Source: Haloarcula halobia (GTDB lineage Archaea; Halobacteriota; Halobacteria; Halobacteriales; Haloarculaceae). Taken from it: a stretch of DNA of 64,000 nucleotides. The DNA lies in the NCBI RefSeq assembly GCF_029338255.1, contig NZ_CP119787.1:1674001-1738000 (forward strand), given 5' to 3'. Position numbers and translations under genes: made by a program. The notes beneath the pieces are model-generated. The model worked only from the letters and a program-made list of their open reading frames with translations, was not told the DNA's origin and ran no database searches. The first letter of the stretch is position 1. The number at the start of each line of letters is the position of its first letter. Of the stretch, positions 46,053 through 56,582 are shown one piece after another.

Positions 46053-47399
46053 ATGGAAGTCGAAATTGCGACAATCGGCGGTTACGAGGCTGTTGGCCGA
46101 CAGATGACGGCTGTCCGTGCAGGTGACGACGTCGTCATCTTCGACATGGGCCTCAACCTCTCGAAGGTACTGATTCACGACAACGTCGAGACCGAGCGGA
46201 TGCACTCGCTGGACCTCATCGACATGGGTGCCATCCCGGACGACCGCGTCATGTCCGACCTCGAGGGCGACGTGAAGGCCATCGTGCCGACGCACGGTCA
46301 CCTCGACCACATCGGCGCCATCTCGAAGCTGGCCCACCGGTACGACGCGCCCATCGTGGCGACGCCCTTTACCATCGAGCTGGTCAAACAGCAGATCAAG
46401 GGCGAGGAGAAGTTCGGCGTCCAGAACGACCTCGTGAAGATGGAGGCCGGCGAGCGGATGGACATCGGCGACAAGAACGAACTCGAGTTCGTCAACGTGA
46501 CCCACTCCATCATCGACGCCATCAACCCCGTCCTCCACACGCCGGAGGGCGCGGTCGTCTACGGCCTGGACAAGCGGATGGACCACACGCCGGTCATCGG
46601 CGACCCCATCGACATGGAGCGGTTCCGCGAGATCGGCCGCGAGGGCAACGGCGTCCTCTGTTACATCGAGGACTGTACGAACGCGGGCAAGAAGGGGCGG
46701 ACGCCCTCCGAGGCCGTCGCTCGCCGACACCTGCGGGACGTGATGGAGAGCATCCAGGACTACGACGGCGGCATCGTCGCCACGACGTTCTCCTCGCACA
46801 TCGCCCGCGTGAAGAGCCTCGTGGAGTTCGCCGACGACATCGGCCGCCAGCCGGTCTTGCTGGGCCGCTCGATGGAGAAGTACTCCGGCACCGCAGAGCG
46901 GCTGGACTTCGTCGACTTCCCGGAAGACCTCGGGATGTACGGCCACCGCAAGTCCGTCGACCGCACGTTCAAGCGGATCATGAACGAGGGCAAGGAGAAC
47001 TTCCTGCCCATCGTCACCGGACACCAGGGCGAGCCACGGGCGATGCTCACCCGCATGGGCCGCGGCGAGACCCCCTACGAACTGGACGACGGCGACAAAG
47101 TGCTGTTCTCGGCCCGGGTCATCCCGGAGCCGACGAACGAGGGCCAGCGCTACCAGTCCGAGAAGCTGCTGGGCATGCAGGGCGCCCGTATCTACGACGA
47201 CATCCACGTCTCGGGCCACCTCCGGCAGGAAGGGCACTACGAGATGCTCGACGCCCTCCAGCCCCAGCACGTCATCCCCGCCCACCAGAGCCTCGAAGGG
47301 TTCGCGCCCTACGTGGACTTAGCGGAGAACCAGGGCTACAAGGTGGGCCGTGACCTGCACATCACCCGCAACGGGAACATGATCCAGCTCACGGACTAA
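46053..47399 (+). CDS. rnj: Archaeal RNase J (metallo-beta-lactamase/beta-CASP nuclease)
   Basis: A 448-residue protein. The metallo-beta-lactamase zinc motif HGHLDH is at 81-86, with [19 protein letters not shown] before it, and the beta-CASP motifs include [15 protein letters not shown] and [13 protein letters not shown]. It is a 5'-3' exoribonuclease of archaeal mRNA decay. The gene sits in the isoprenoid cluster between ipk and idsA, a conserved haloarchaeal order. Confidence 0.94.
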   Translation: MEVEIATIGGYEAVGRQMTAVRAGDDVVIFDMGLNLSKVLIHDNVETERMHSLDLIDMGAIPDDRVMSDLEGDVKAIVPTHGHLDHIGAISKLAHRYDAPIVATPFTIELVKQQIKGEEKFGVQNDLVKMEAGERMDIGDKNELEFVNVTHSIIDAINPVLHTPEGAVVYGLDKRMDHTPVIGDPIDMERFREIGREGNGVLCYIEDCTNAGKKGRTPSEAVARRHLRDVMESIQDYDGGIVATTFSSHIARVKSLVEFADDIGRQPVLLGRSMEKYSGTAERLDFVDFPEDLGMYGHRKSVDRTFKRIMNEGKENFLPIVTGHQGEPRAMLTRMGRGETPYELDDGDKVLFSARVIPEPTNEGQRYQSEKLLGMQGARIYDDIHVSGHLRQEGHYEMLDALQPQHVIPAHQSLEGFAPYVDLAENQGYKVGRDLHITRNGNMIQLTD

Positions 47400-47403
47400 C
47401 GCA

Positions 47404-48444
47404 ATGTCCGAACGCCATCAGCAGGTCGAAGACGCCATCCTCGCCCGGCGCGAGCGGGTCAACGCGGCCCTCCCCGAGGACCTGCCGGTCCAGAAACCGG
47501 AGCACCTCTACGAGGCGACCCGGTACCTGCTGGACGCTGGCGGCAAGCGACTCCGTCCGACGGTCCTCCTGCTGGTCGCGGAGTCGCTGCTCGACGTCGA
47601 CCCGCTGTCGGCGGACTACCGTGAGTTCCCGACGTTGGACGGCGGCCGCGCCGACGTGATGGCGGCCGCACTGGCCATCGAGGTCATCCAGACGTTCACG
47701 CTCATCCACGACGACATCATGGACGACGACGACCTCCGCCGCGGGGTCCCGGCCGTCCACAAGGAGTACGACCTCTCGACGGCCATCCTGGCCGGCGACA
47801 CGCTCTACTCCAAGGCGTTCGAGTTCCTGCTGTCGACCGGGGCCGCGGACGACCGGACCGTCGCTGCCAACCGGCGACTGGCGACGACCTGCACCCGCAT
47901 CTGCGAGGGGCAGTCGCTCGACATCGAGTTCGAGGACCGCTCGGCCGTGACGCCCGACGAGTACCTCGAGATGGTCGAGCTCAAGACGGCGGTGCTCTAC
48001 GGCGCGTCGACGTCCGTCCCGGCGACGCTGCTCGGCGCCGACGAGGAGACCGTCGAGGCACTGTACAACCACGGCCTCGACGTCGGCCGGGCGTTCCAGA
48101 TTCAGGACGACCTGCTCGACCTGACGACGCCATCGGAGAAGCTTGGCAAGCAGCGCGGGTCGGACCTGGTCGAGAACAAGCAGACGCTCGTGACACTCCA
48201 CGCACGCCAGCAGGGCGTCGACGTGGAGAACCTGGTCGATTCGGACTCGGTCGATGAGGTCTCGGAGGCCGAGATCGACGCCGCGGTCGAACGCCTCCGC
48301 GAGGCCGGATCCATCGAGTACGCCCGCAACCGGGCCCAGGAGCTGGTCCAGAGCGGCAAGGAGAACCTCGAGGTCCTTCCGGACAACGAGGCCCGCGACC
48401 TGCTTTCCGGCATCGCGGACTACCTCGTCGAACGCGAGTACTGA
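47404..48444 (+). CDS. idsA: Geranylgeranyl/farnesyl diphosphate synthase (short-chain prenyltransferase)
   Basis: A 346-residue polyprenyl synthase. GGKRLRP near the start, the first Asp-rich motif LIHDDIMDDDDLRRG and the second QIQDDLLDL are present, with KTAVLYGASTSVPA before the second. It condenses IPP with allylic diphosphates to make the C20 (or C25) chains of ether lipids. The ATG is 4 bases after the RNase J stop, so the two are co-transcribed. Confidence 0.95.
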   Translation: MSERHQQVEDAILARRERVNAALPEDLPVQKPEHLYEATRYLLDAGGKRLRPTVLLLVAESLLDVDPLSADYREFPTLDGGRADVMAAALAIEVIQTFTLIHDDIMDDDDLRRGVPAVHKEYDLSTAILAGDTLYSKAFEFLLSTGAADDRTVAANRRLATTCTRICEGQSLDIEFEDRSAVTPDEYLEMVELKTAVLYGASTSVPATLLGADEETVEALYNHGLDVGRAFQIQDDLLDLTTPSEKLGKQRGSDLVENKQTLVTLHARQQGVDVENLVDSDSVDEVSEAEIDAAVERLREAGSIEYARNRAQELVQSGKENLEVLPDNEARDLLSGIADYLVEREY

Positions 48445-48529
48445 GTTCCTGTCCTTTCTCGGCGTCTTCGGTGACCGCTAGCGGCCGCGCTGGCGTGGAC
48501 CGACATATCTCTCGGCCGAACAGGACGCC

Positions 48530-48668
48530 GTGACACGACTCGTCCTCTAAGGCGGGAAAGGCGGCGTCGGGAAGACGACCGTCGCGGCGCCCACGGGCCT
48601 CCGATTCGCCGCCGCGGCGAGGAGACGCTGGCCGTGTCGGCGGCGACCCGGTCGAGACCCGACGCCGT
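48530..48668 (+). pseudogene. Remnant of an ArsA-type ATPase gene
   Basis: Reading from GTG 48530 gives TRLVL, then TAA (48548-48550) where a Tyr codon TAC or TAT would stand, then the ArsA deviant Walker A GGKGGVGKTTVAA (48551-48589) and TGLRFAAAA. After a frameshift near 48615 the text continues GEETLAVS (48616-48639), which matches the next family segment. Nothing of the remaining ~300 residues follows before gltX. So it is a truncated, decayed copy with a stop and a frameshift. Confidence 0.75.
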
Positions 48669-48696
48669 TTTGACCGGGGCGGTGTCAGGTGCGTGT

Positions 48697-50430
48697 ATGG
48701 ACGACGCCCTACGGCAGCGCATCGAGGAGGCCGCCGAGACCAACGCCCTCCTCAACGCGGTCAAACACGACAGCGAGGCACAGGTCGGGGCCATCATGGG
48801 CCCGCTCATGGGCCAGAACCCCGACTTCCGTGAGTACGGCGACGAGATTCCGGGTGTCATCGCGCCGGTCGTCGACCGGGTCAACGAGATGGACGCCGCC
48901 GAGCGACGCGCCCGATTGGCGGAACTCGCCCCGGAGAAACTCGCGGAACTGGAGGCCGAGGACGAGGGCGAGGACCACCCGCTGCCCGACTTGCCGGGCG
49001 CAGAGGACGTCGAGACGGTCCGGATGCGCGTCGCGCCGAACCCCAACGGCCCGTGGCACATCGGCCACGCGCGGATGGCCGCCGTCGTGGGCACCTACAA
49101 GGAGCGCTACGACGGCGAGTTCGTCTGCCGGTTCGACGACACCGACCCCGAGACCAAGCGGCCCGACCTCGAGGCCTACGACCAGATCCTCCACGCCATC
49201 GACTACCTGGGCTTCGAACCCGACGACGTGGTCCGGGCGAGCGACCGGGTCGAGACGTACTACGAGTACGCCCGGGACCTCATCGACGCCGGGGGAGCCT
49301 ACACCTGCTCGTGTCCACAGGGCGAGTTCTCGGACCTGAAGAACAGCGGCGAGGCCTGCCCGCACCGCGAGAAGGACGCAGCGACCGTCCGCGAGGAGTT
49401 CGACGCGATGGTCGACGGCGAGTACGACAGCGGCGAGATGGTCCTGCGGGTCCGGACCGACATCACCCACAAGAACCCCGCGCTGCGTGACTTCGTCGCG
49501 TTCCGGATGATCGACACGCCCCACCCCCGCGAGGAAGCCGCCGAGTACCGCTGCTGGCCGATGCTGGACTTCCAGAGCGGGCTGGACGACCACCTGCTTG
49601 GGGTCACCCACATCATCCGCGGCATCGACCTGCAGGACTCCGCGAAGCGCCAGCGGTTCGTCTACGACTACTTCGACTGGGAGTACCCCGAGGTCGTCCA
49701 CTGGGGGCACGTCCAGGTCGACGAGTACGACGTCTCGCTGTCGACCTCGACGATCTCCGAACTCGTCGCCGACGGCGAACTCGACGGCTGGGACGATCCG
49801 CGCGCGCCGACGGTCGCCAGCCTCGAACGCCGGGGCATCCGCGGCCAGGCGCTGGTCGAGGCGATGGTCGGACTCGGCACCTCCACGTCGAACGTCGACC
49901 TCGCGATGTCCTCGGTGTACGCCAACAACCGCGACATGATCGACGACGAGACCGACCGCGCGTTCTTCGTCCGCGAGGACGACGACCACGGCGGCCTCGT
50001 CGAGCGGATGGTCGTCGGCGGTCCCGACGAGGGCCACCCGCCGGTCCATCCGGACCACGAGGACCGCGGCGAGCGCGACATCTCCGTCGCGAACGGCGTC
50101 GCCATCGAGGGCGACGACCTGCCACCCCACGGCGAGCGCGTCTGGCTGAAGGGCTACGGCTGTGTCCGCCACACCCGCGACACCTTCGAGTACGCCGGCG
50201 ACGACATCAGCGCGGTTCGCGAGGAGGGCGTCGACGTGGTCCACTGGGCTCCGGCCGACGGCCCCGACCTCCGCTTGCGGACGATGGACGGCGACGTGAC
50301 GGGCCGGGTCGAACCGGGCGTCCTCGAGTACGACCCGGACGACCTGCTCCAGTTCGAGCGCATCGGGTTCGCCCGCCTCGACGCCGTCGACCCCGACGGC
50401 GAGTCGGTCGCGTACTTCGCACACCCCTGA
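48697..50430 (+). CDS. gltX: Glutamyl-tRNA synthetase, archaeal type
   Basis: A 577-residue class I synthetase. The archaeal N-terminal helical region is followed by RVAPNPNGPWHIGHAR (the HIGH motif) near residues 110-125. The KMSKS counterpart is replaced by VSLSTSTI, the haloarchaeal form. The C-terminal beta-barrel (VWLKGYGCVRHT...) reads the tRNA anticodon. As archaeal GluRS it may be non-discriminating, charging also tRNA-Gln. GTTTTGAC about 27 bases upstream supports leaderless initiation at 48697. Confidence 0.95.
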   Translation: MDDALRQRIEEAAETNALLNAVKHDSEAQVGAIMGPLMGQNPDFREYGDEIPGVIAPVVDRVNEMDAAERRARLAELAPEKLAELEAEDEGEDHPLPDLPGAEDVETVRMRVAPNPNGPWHIGHARMAAVVGTYKERYDGEFVCRFDDTDPETKRPDLEAYDQILHAIDYLGFEPDDVVRASDRVETYYEYARDLIDAGGAYTCSCPQGEFSDLKNSGEACPHREKDAATVREEFDAMVDGEYDSGEMVLRVRTDITHKNPALRDFVAFRMIDTPHPREEAAEYRCWPMLDFQSGLDDHLLGVTHIIRGIDLQDSAKRQRFVYDYFDWEYPEVVHWGHVQVDEYDVSLSTSTISELVADGELDGWDDPRAPTVASLERRGIRGQALVEAMVGLGTSTSNVDLAMSSVYANNRDMIDDETDRAFFVREDDDHGGLVERMVVGGPDEGHPPVHPDHEDRGERDISVANGVAIEGDDLPPHGERVWLKGYGCVRHTRDTFEYAGDDISAVREEGVDVVHWAPADGPDLRLRTMDGDVTGRVEPGVLEYDPDDLLQFERIGFARLDAVDPDGESVAYFAHP

Positions 50431-50503
50431 CTGCGGGCAGGACGGCCGCCTCGCTGTGGCGGCGCCCGAACCCTTTTTTACGGGGACGGTCGGATTCACC
50501 GAC

Positions 50504-51759
<1,256 letters not shown>

Positions 51760-51963
51760 TCGCGCACCGCACTCGCCGTCCCGCGTGGTAGAGGCGCGGT
51801 CCGCCGGACGCGTTCGCAATCTGGCCCGCCCAGCGACTGGTGTCCCATCGTAGAGTCGTCAGTCGCCCTCGATACCGGCAACCCTCTCGTGTCATCGGGT
51901 TTTGTAAACATAAGTTTATTACCGACCCGAATGTGACATACGGCCACGAGGGTCGTGAGAACT
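51760..51963. other. Promoter region of the ETF operon
   Basis: 204 bases without a gene. AGTTTATTA at 51913-51921 is a TATA-like box; the transcript would begin near 51945 with a short leader. The stretch TTTTGTAAACATAAG just before is unusually AT-rich. Confidence 0.5.
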
Positions 51964-52818
51964 ATGCACACTGTAGTCTTGACGAAAGGTGTCCCCGACT
52001 TCCGTGAAGGACAGGTCTCCTTCGACGAGGACGGGCATCTCGAACGCGGGAAGACACCGACGGTGATGAATCCGAACGACAAACACGCGCTCCGGGCGGC
52101 GTTCCAGACGAAGGTCAGGAACGGCGGGACGGTCTCCCTGATGAGTATGGGTCCACCGGGGTATCAGGAAGTCCTCCAGGAGGGGATGCGGGACGTCTAC
52201 GCCGACGACCTCTATCTCCTCTCCGACCGGGAGATGGGGGCCGCAGACACCTGGGCGACGGCCATGACCGTCGCAACCGGCCTCGAGAAGCTCGAGAACC
52301 CGCCGGACCTCGTGTTCGCGGGATTCAAGACCGCGGACGGAGAGACCGGCCACACCGGCCCCCAGACCTGCTGGTGTCTCGACTGGCCGATCATCACCCA
52401 CGTCATCTCGCTGGACATCGACGAGGACGAGCAGGTGGTGCGGGCAAAGCGCCTGGTCGACGGCGACATCTCGGAGATAGAGACCGTCGAGGCGCCGATG
52501 CCGTGTTTCATCGTCGCCGACCCCGAGTTCGAACCGACCTACCGGCGGGCCGAACACCGCCTGAAGCACAAGGACCTCCGCGAGGAGACACAGGAGCGGG
52601 CCGAGAACTACGAGGACCTGGTGACGGTGTGGGACCACGAGGACCTCAACCTCGACCCGGACTACATCGGGCTGGACGGCTCGCCGACCATCGTTGCCGG
52701 CGTCGACCCCATCCCGAAGGCACCCTCCGAGCGGGAGGCGACACACGTCGAGGCCGACGACGACGCGGCGATGGAAGCGGTACTCGACGAACTGACCCCC
52801 TACGCGGCAGGTGACTGA
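51964..52818 (+). CDS. etfB: Electron transfer flavoprotein subunit beta (FixA-like)
   Basis: A 284-residue ETF beta. MHTVVLTKGVPDFREGQVSFDEDGHLERGKTPTVMNPNDKHALRAAF is the family N-terminus, and LVFAGFKTADGETGHTGPQTCWCLDWPIITHV resembles the adenine-nucleotide/AMP-binding region. It pairs with EtfA and accepts electrons from dehydrogenases. Two bases separate the stop from the etfA ATG. Confidence 0.9.
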   Translation: MHTVVLTKGVPDFREGQVSFDEDGHLERGKTPTVMNPNDKHALRAAFQTKVRNGGTVSLMSMGPPGYQEVLQEGMRDVYADDLYLLSDREMGAADTWATAMTVATGLEKLENPPDLVFAGFKTADGETGHTGPQTCWCLDWPIITHVISLDIDEDEQVVRAKRLVDGDISEIETVEAPMPCFIVADPEFEPTYRRAEHRLKHKDLREETQERAENYEDLVTVWDHEDLNLDPDYIGLDGSPTIVAGVDPIPKAPSEREATHVEADDDAAMEAVLDELTPYAAGD

Positions 52819-52820
52819 CG

Positions 52821-54479
52821 ATGGCCGACATAGACCCAACAGAACACGAGATAGCGGACCTCGGACCGAAGATCAAGGACGTCGACGACCCGGACGAGCT
52901 CCGGGAGATGCTCGAACTCGAGGAAGGCGGCGAGGACCGGACGCCGGTCAAGACGCTCATCGAGAGCCGCATCGAGAAACTCGAAGCCGAGGACGAGGTG
53001 GGAGACCCCGAGACGGTCGACCTCTCGGACCTGACCATCGCCGACATCGCGAACATGGTCCGGGACGTCGACGACGGCGACGTCCTCCGTGACATCCTCG
53101 AACGCGAGAAAGACGGCGAGAACCGCAAGGGCGCCATCAGCCAGATCGAGAGCCGCATCGAGTCTGTCGAGGGAACGGAGGAGGACGAGGACGCCGAGGA
53201 GGTCGAGTACGTCCCGCCCGAGGAGAAGTACCCCGAGCTCGACCACCCGACCAACGACAAGCAGTGGGTCGAGGGGACCGCCGGCGCGGAGTACCGCGAC
53301 ATGTGGGTCTACTGTGAGACCCAGGCCGGCGAGCTCGTCGACGTCTCGAAGGAGATGCTCGGGAAGGCCCGCCAGCTGATGGACGACTACAACGACGACT
53401 ACGACGAGGACGAGCAGGTCGTCGCCGTCCTCATCGGGGCGGACGCGAGCGAGCACGTCGACGAAGTGGTGGCTCACGGCGCGGACCTGGTCCTCTACCA
53501 CGAGGACGACCGTCTGGAGCGGTTCCGACACAAGCCCTACACGGAGATATTCTGTGACATGGCCCGTGCCGGCGGCGACCTCGCCCACGAGGACCGCCAG
53601 GAGGTCGACTGGAAGGACTACCACGAACCGCGCTACACGCTGTTCCCGGCGACGAACAACGGCCGGGACCTCTCGGCGCTGGTCCAGGGCGAACTCGACT
53701 CCGGACTGGCCTCGGACTGCTCGGGGCTGTACATCGAGAACGCGATGATATCCAACCCCGCGAAGGTCGGCAACGCGGGCGACAAGAAGGAGTTCGAGAA
53801 GGTCCTGCACATGAAGCGCCCGGACTTCTCCGGGTTCGAGTACTCGACTATCCTGTGTATCGACAAGCCCAACCGGGACTTCCACCCGCAGGGCGGGTCG
53901 GTCATCCCGGGAAGCTTCGACATCCAGGAACCCGACTTCGAGCGCGAGGCGGAGGTCGTCGACTACGAGATGGAGCTGGACGAGGACTGGTTCTTCGTCG
54001 ACGTCACGGAGTTCGACCAGCTCTCGGGCGGCGTGGACCTCACCGGCAACGAGGTGGTCGTGGCCGTCGGCCGCGGCATCGGCGACGACCCGACGCAGGG
54101 CGTCGAACTCGCGCTCGACCTCGTCGACGCCTTCGAGGACGCCGACCTCGGGCTTTCGCGCGGAGTCATCACGTCCTCGTACCAGTTCGACGGCCACGTC
54201 GAGCAGTACATCACCGAGGAGCGCCAGATCGGCGAGTCCGGCCAGGAGGTCGAACCGGCCGTCTACATCGCCGCCGGCATCTCCGGGGCAATCCAGCACA
54301 AGGTCGGTTGTGACGAGTCCGACACCATCATCGCCGTCAACACCAACCCCGATGCCGACATCGCCGACTTCTCCGATTACGTCATCGAGGGCGACCTCTT
54401 CGAGGTGCTGCCGCGACTGACGGAGGCCGTCGAGTCGGGCGACCTCGCCGCGGCGCTCCAGGAGGTCAGCGATGACTGA
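52821..54479 (+). CDS. etfA: Electron transfer flavoprotein subunit alpha (FixB-like) with duplicated N-terminal extension
   Basis: A 552-residue ETF alpha, far longer than the usual ~320. Residues 1-135 are an acidic extension containing a duplicated unit: IADLGPKIKDVDDPDELREML... (about 11-55) and IADIANMVRDVDDGDVLRDIL... (about 73-115). The ETF domains follow; the C-terminal FAD-binding segment is conserved (LTGNEVVVAVGRGIGDD, TSSYQFDGHVEQYITEERQIGESG, YIAAGISGAIQHKVGCDESD). Overlaps the next gene by 8 bases. Confidence 0.93.
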   Translation: MADIDPTEHEIADLGPKIKDVDDPDELREMLELEEGGEDRTPVKTLIESRIEKLEAEDEVGDPETVDLSDLTIADIANMVRDVDDGDVLRDILEREKDGENRKGAISQIESRIESVEGTEEDEDAEEVEYVPPEEKYPELDHPTNDKQWVEGTAGAEYRDMWVYCETQAGELVDVSKEMLGKARQLMDDYNDDYDEDEQVVAVLIGADASEHVDEVVAHGADLVLYHEDDRLERFRHKPYTEIFCDMARAGGDLAHEDRQEVDWKDYHEPRYTLFPATNNGRDLSALVQGELDSGLASDCSGLYIENAMISNPAKVGNAGDKKEFEKVLHMKRPDFSGFEYSTILCIDKPNRDFHPQGGSVIPGSFDIQEPDFEREAEVVDYEMELDEDWFFVDVTEFDQLSGGVDLTGNEVVVAVGRGIGDDPTQGVELALDLVDAFEDADLGLSRGVITSSYQFDGHVEQYITEERQIGESGQEVEPAVYIAAGISGAIQHKVGCDESDTIIAVNTNPDADIADFSDYVIEGDLFEVLPRLTEAVESGDLAAALQEVSDD

Positions 54480-56130
54480 GCACGAACACTACGAGGCCGT
54501 CGTCGTCGGCTGTGGCCCCGGCGGGGCCGCCGCCGCGGCGAACCTCGCGCGCAACGGGGTCGAGACGCTCGTGCTGGAACGGGGCGTCGACGCGGGTTCG
54601 AAGAACGTCTCGGGCGGGCTCATCTACGCCGAGGAGTCCGCACCCTACACCATCGACAGCCTGTTCCCCGAGTTCCGCGAGCAGGCCAGCGAGCGGCCGG
54701 TGACCGAAAACTACATCCACAACATCGCCGGCGACCGGGTGAAATCGTTCGACATCGGCGGCCTGCACCACCACGACACGGAGTGGGCAGACGCCGTCCT
54801 GCGCCGGAAGATGGACTCCTGGCTGGCCCAGCGGGTCCACGAACTCACCCGAGAGACGGGCGGGGGCCTGCTGACCGAGGTCCGAGTCACCGGTCTGCTG
54901 CGTGACGGCGGCGAGATAGTCGGCGTCGAGACGGCGGAACTCGAGCCCATCGAGGCCGACCTGATCGTCGCCGCCGACGGTGTCAACTCCGAACTGGCCC
55001 GCGACGCCGGCCTGATGGACTGGGAGGACCCCGAGGAGTGGTTCCAGGGCGTGAAAGCCACCGTGGAGATGGACCCCGAGACCATCAACGAGCGCTTCGA
55101 CGTCGACGACGACGAGGGCGTGGCCCACCTGTTCTCGGGCGACCTGTTCGACGGCGTCCGCGGCGGCGGGTTCCTCTACACCAACGAGTCGTCGCTCTCT
55201 ATCGGGACCGTCTTCCACCTAGATTCCATCGCCGACGAGCGGGCCGAACCCCACGAGCTGCTTAACAACCTGCTGACCCACCCCCTGCTGGCCCAGTGGC
55301 TGGGCGACGAGTACGAGGAACTCGAGTACAGCGCGAAGCTCGTGCCGGACTCGAAGAAGGTGGCCCACACGTCGCCCCACGAGGGCCGCCTCGTCCTCGT
55401 GGGGGACGCCGCCGGCCAGATGCAGGCCCAGGGCCCCATCATCAAGGGGATGAACCACGCCGTCACGGCCGGGGCGTTGGCCGCCGAGGCCTTCGCCGAC
55501 GCGAAGTCCCGGGGGTCGCCCCACCAGGCCGGCGAGCTCTACGAGTCGAAACTGTACGACGAGGGCGTGATGGACAAACTGCGCCCCTCGAACTACAACA
55601 TCTTCGGCAAGCTGGGCGAACTCGAGGCCGTCGACAACGTCTCGAACTCGCTCGTGAAGTCCACCCTCGGCCGGGTCGGCATCAAGCTGACGGGCGGCCT
55701 GCTCGAGCGGGCCTACTCCTCGCCGACGCTCGTCTCGATGATCCCCGACACGAAACTGCCCTACGTGACCCTGCCGACGGTCATCGCGGAGGAACTGGGC
55801 GACCGGGTGACCGACACCAACACGGTCGAACCGCCGGAGCTCGACGACCGCATCGGCGACCTGACCTACGACGTCGGTGACCCGCACATCGAGCTGCTGG
55901 ACAACTCCTTTGCCGCGTCGGGTACGGCGGTGACGGCCTGTCCGGTCAGCGCGAAGGACTTCGGCGGCGGGTGTTACCGCGACGAGCGGGTCAAGACCAA
56001 CGGCTCCGAGGAGCACCTCGTGAGCCTCGACACCCAGCCCTGCGTCGAGTGTGGTACCTGTGCCGTCGTCGCCGACACCCACTGGGAGCACCCGGCCGGC
56101 GGGAAGGGCGTCGACTACGAGCAGGGGTAG
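54472..56130 (+). CDS. fixC: FixC-FixX fusion: ETF-quinone oxidoreductase-like flavoprotein
   Basis: A 552-residue protein. Residues 1-480 are a FixC/ETF-QO flavoprotein: VVVGCGPGGAAAA (13-18 dinucleotide fold), GSKNVSGGLIY, VLVGDAAGQMQAQGPIIKGMNHA. The last 70 residues add a FixX-like ferredoxin, with C490, C501 and CVECGTC (C524, C527, C530). In FixABCX, electrons from ETF pass through FixC-FixX to quinone or ferredoxin. The fusion and the neighbouring ETF and ferredoxin genes form one electron-transfer module. Confidence 0.92.
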   Translation: MTEHEHYEAVVVGCGPGGAAAAANLARNGVETLVLERGVDAGSKNVSGGLIYAEESAPYTIDSLFPEFREQASERPVTENYIHNIAGDRVKSFDIGGLHHHDTEWADAVLRRKMDSWLAQRVHELTRETGGGLLTEVRVTGLLRDGGEIVGVETAELEPIEADLIVAADGVNSELARDAGLMDWEDPEEWFQGVKATVEMDPETINERFDVDDDEGVAHLFSGDLFDGVRGGGFLYTNESSLSIGTVFHLDSIADERAEPHELLNNLLTHPLLAQWLGDEYEELEYSAKLVPDSKKVAHTSPHEGRLVLVGDAAGQMQAQGPIIKGMNHAVTAGALAAEAFADAKSRGSPHQAGELYESKLYDEGVMDKLRPSNYNIFGKLGELEAVDNVSNSLVKSTLGRVGIKLTGGLLERAYSSPTLVSMIPDTKLPYVTLPTVIAEELGDRVTDTNTVEPPELDDRIGDLTYDVGDPHIELLDNSFAASGTAVTACPVSAKDFGGGCYRDERVKTNGSEEHLVSLDTQPCVECGTCAVVADTHWEHPAGGKGVDYEQG

Positions 56131-56142
56131 CGACGACCAGCG

Positions 56143-56502
56143 ATGACCCAGCAGTACGTCGACCGCATCGCAAGCCTCGAACGCCGGGCCGAGGCGGTCC
56201 GCGCCTCGTTCGACCCTGACCCGCCGGACGACGAGCGGGCGATGGACCTCGTCAGGGACGGTTTCGGCCCGACCGTCTCGCTCTACTGCGAGGCACGCAC
56301 CGGGGACTCGTGGGTCCGCTTCGACGACGACGCCTTCACCCGCCTCGAGGGGGTCATGAACGACTGGCTCGACCTGTACGCGGCGTGTTACGGCGTCGGG
56401 TTAGACGGCACCTACGGCATCCGCGAGGCCGCCGAACTCCTGGTCGACACACACAACGCCCGTGACACCGCCCAGGTGCTGACAGGTGTGCCCGACCGCT
56501 GA
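56143..56502 (+). CDS. Haloarchaeal hypothetical protein downstream of fixC
   Basis: A 119-residue helical acidic protein with IASLERRAEAVRASFD, EARTGDSWVRFDDDAFTRLEGVMNDWLDLYAACYGV and a C-terminal TYGIREAAELLVDTHNARDTAQVL. The gene lies 12 bases after fixC, in the operon, so it may assist the ETF module. No motif or family is recognised by me; the Trp/Tyr-rich middle is distinctive. Confidence 0.65.
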   Translation: MTQQYVDRIASLERRAEAVRASFDPDPPDDERAMDLVRDGFGPTVSLYCEARTGDSWVRFDDDAFTRLEGVMNDWLDLYAACYGVGLDGTYGIREAAELLVDTHNARDTAQVLTGVPDR

Positions 56503-56582
56503 CTCGTCGGGCGGTAACCGGCGCCTTCCACACGAGTCCTATATGATAAAACGTTAAGTACTGGCCTGTGGTAACAGTGCTC

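Noticed and set aside
48709-50499. 596-residue minus-strand frame antisense to gltX
   Set aside because: Shadow of the synthetase; no domain recognised.
52800-54299. 499-residue minus-strand frame antisense to etfA
   Set aside because: Leu/Val/Asp-rich shadow of the acidic EtfA.
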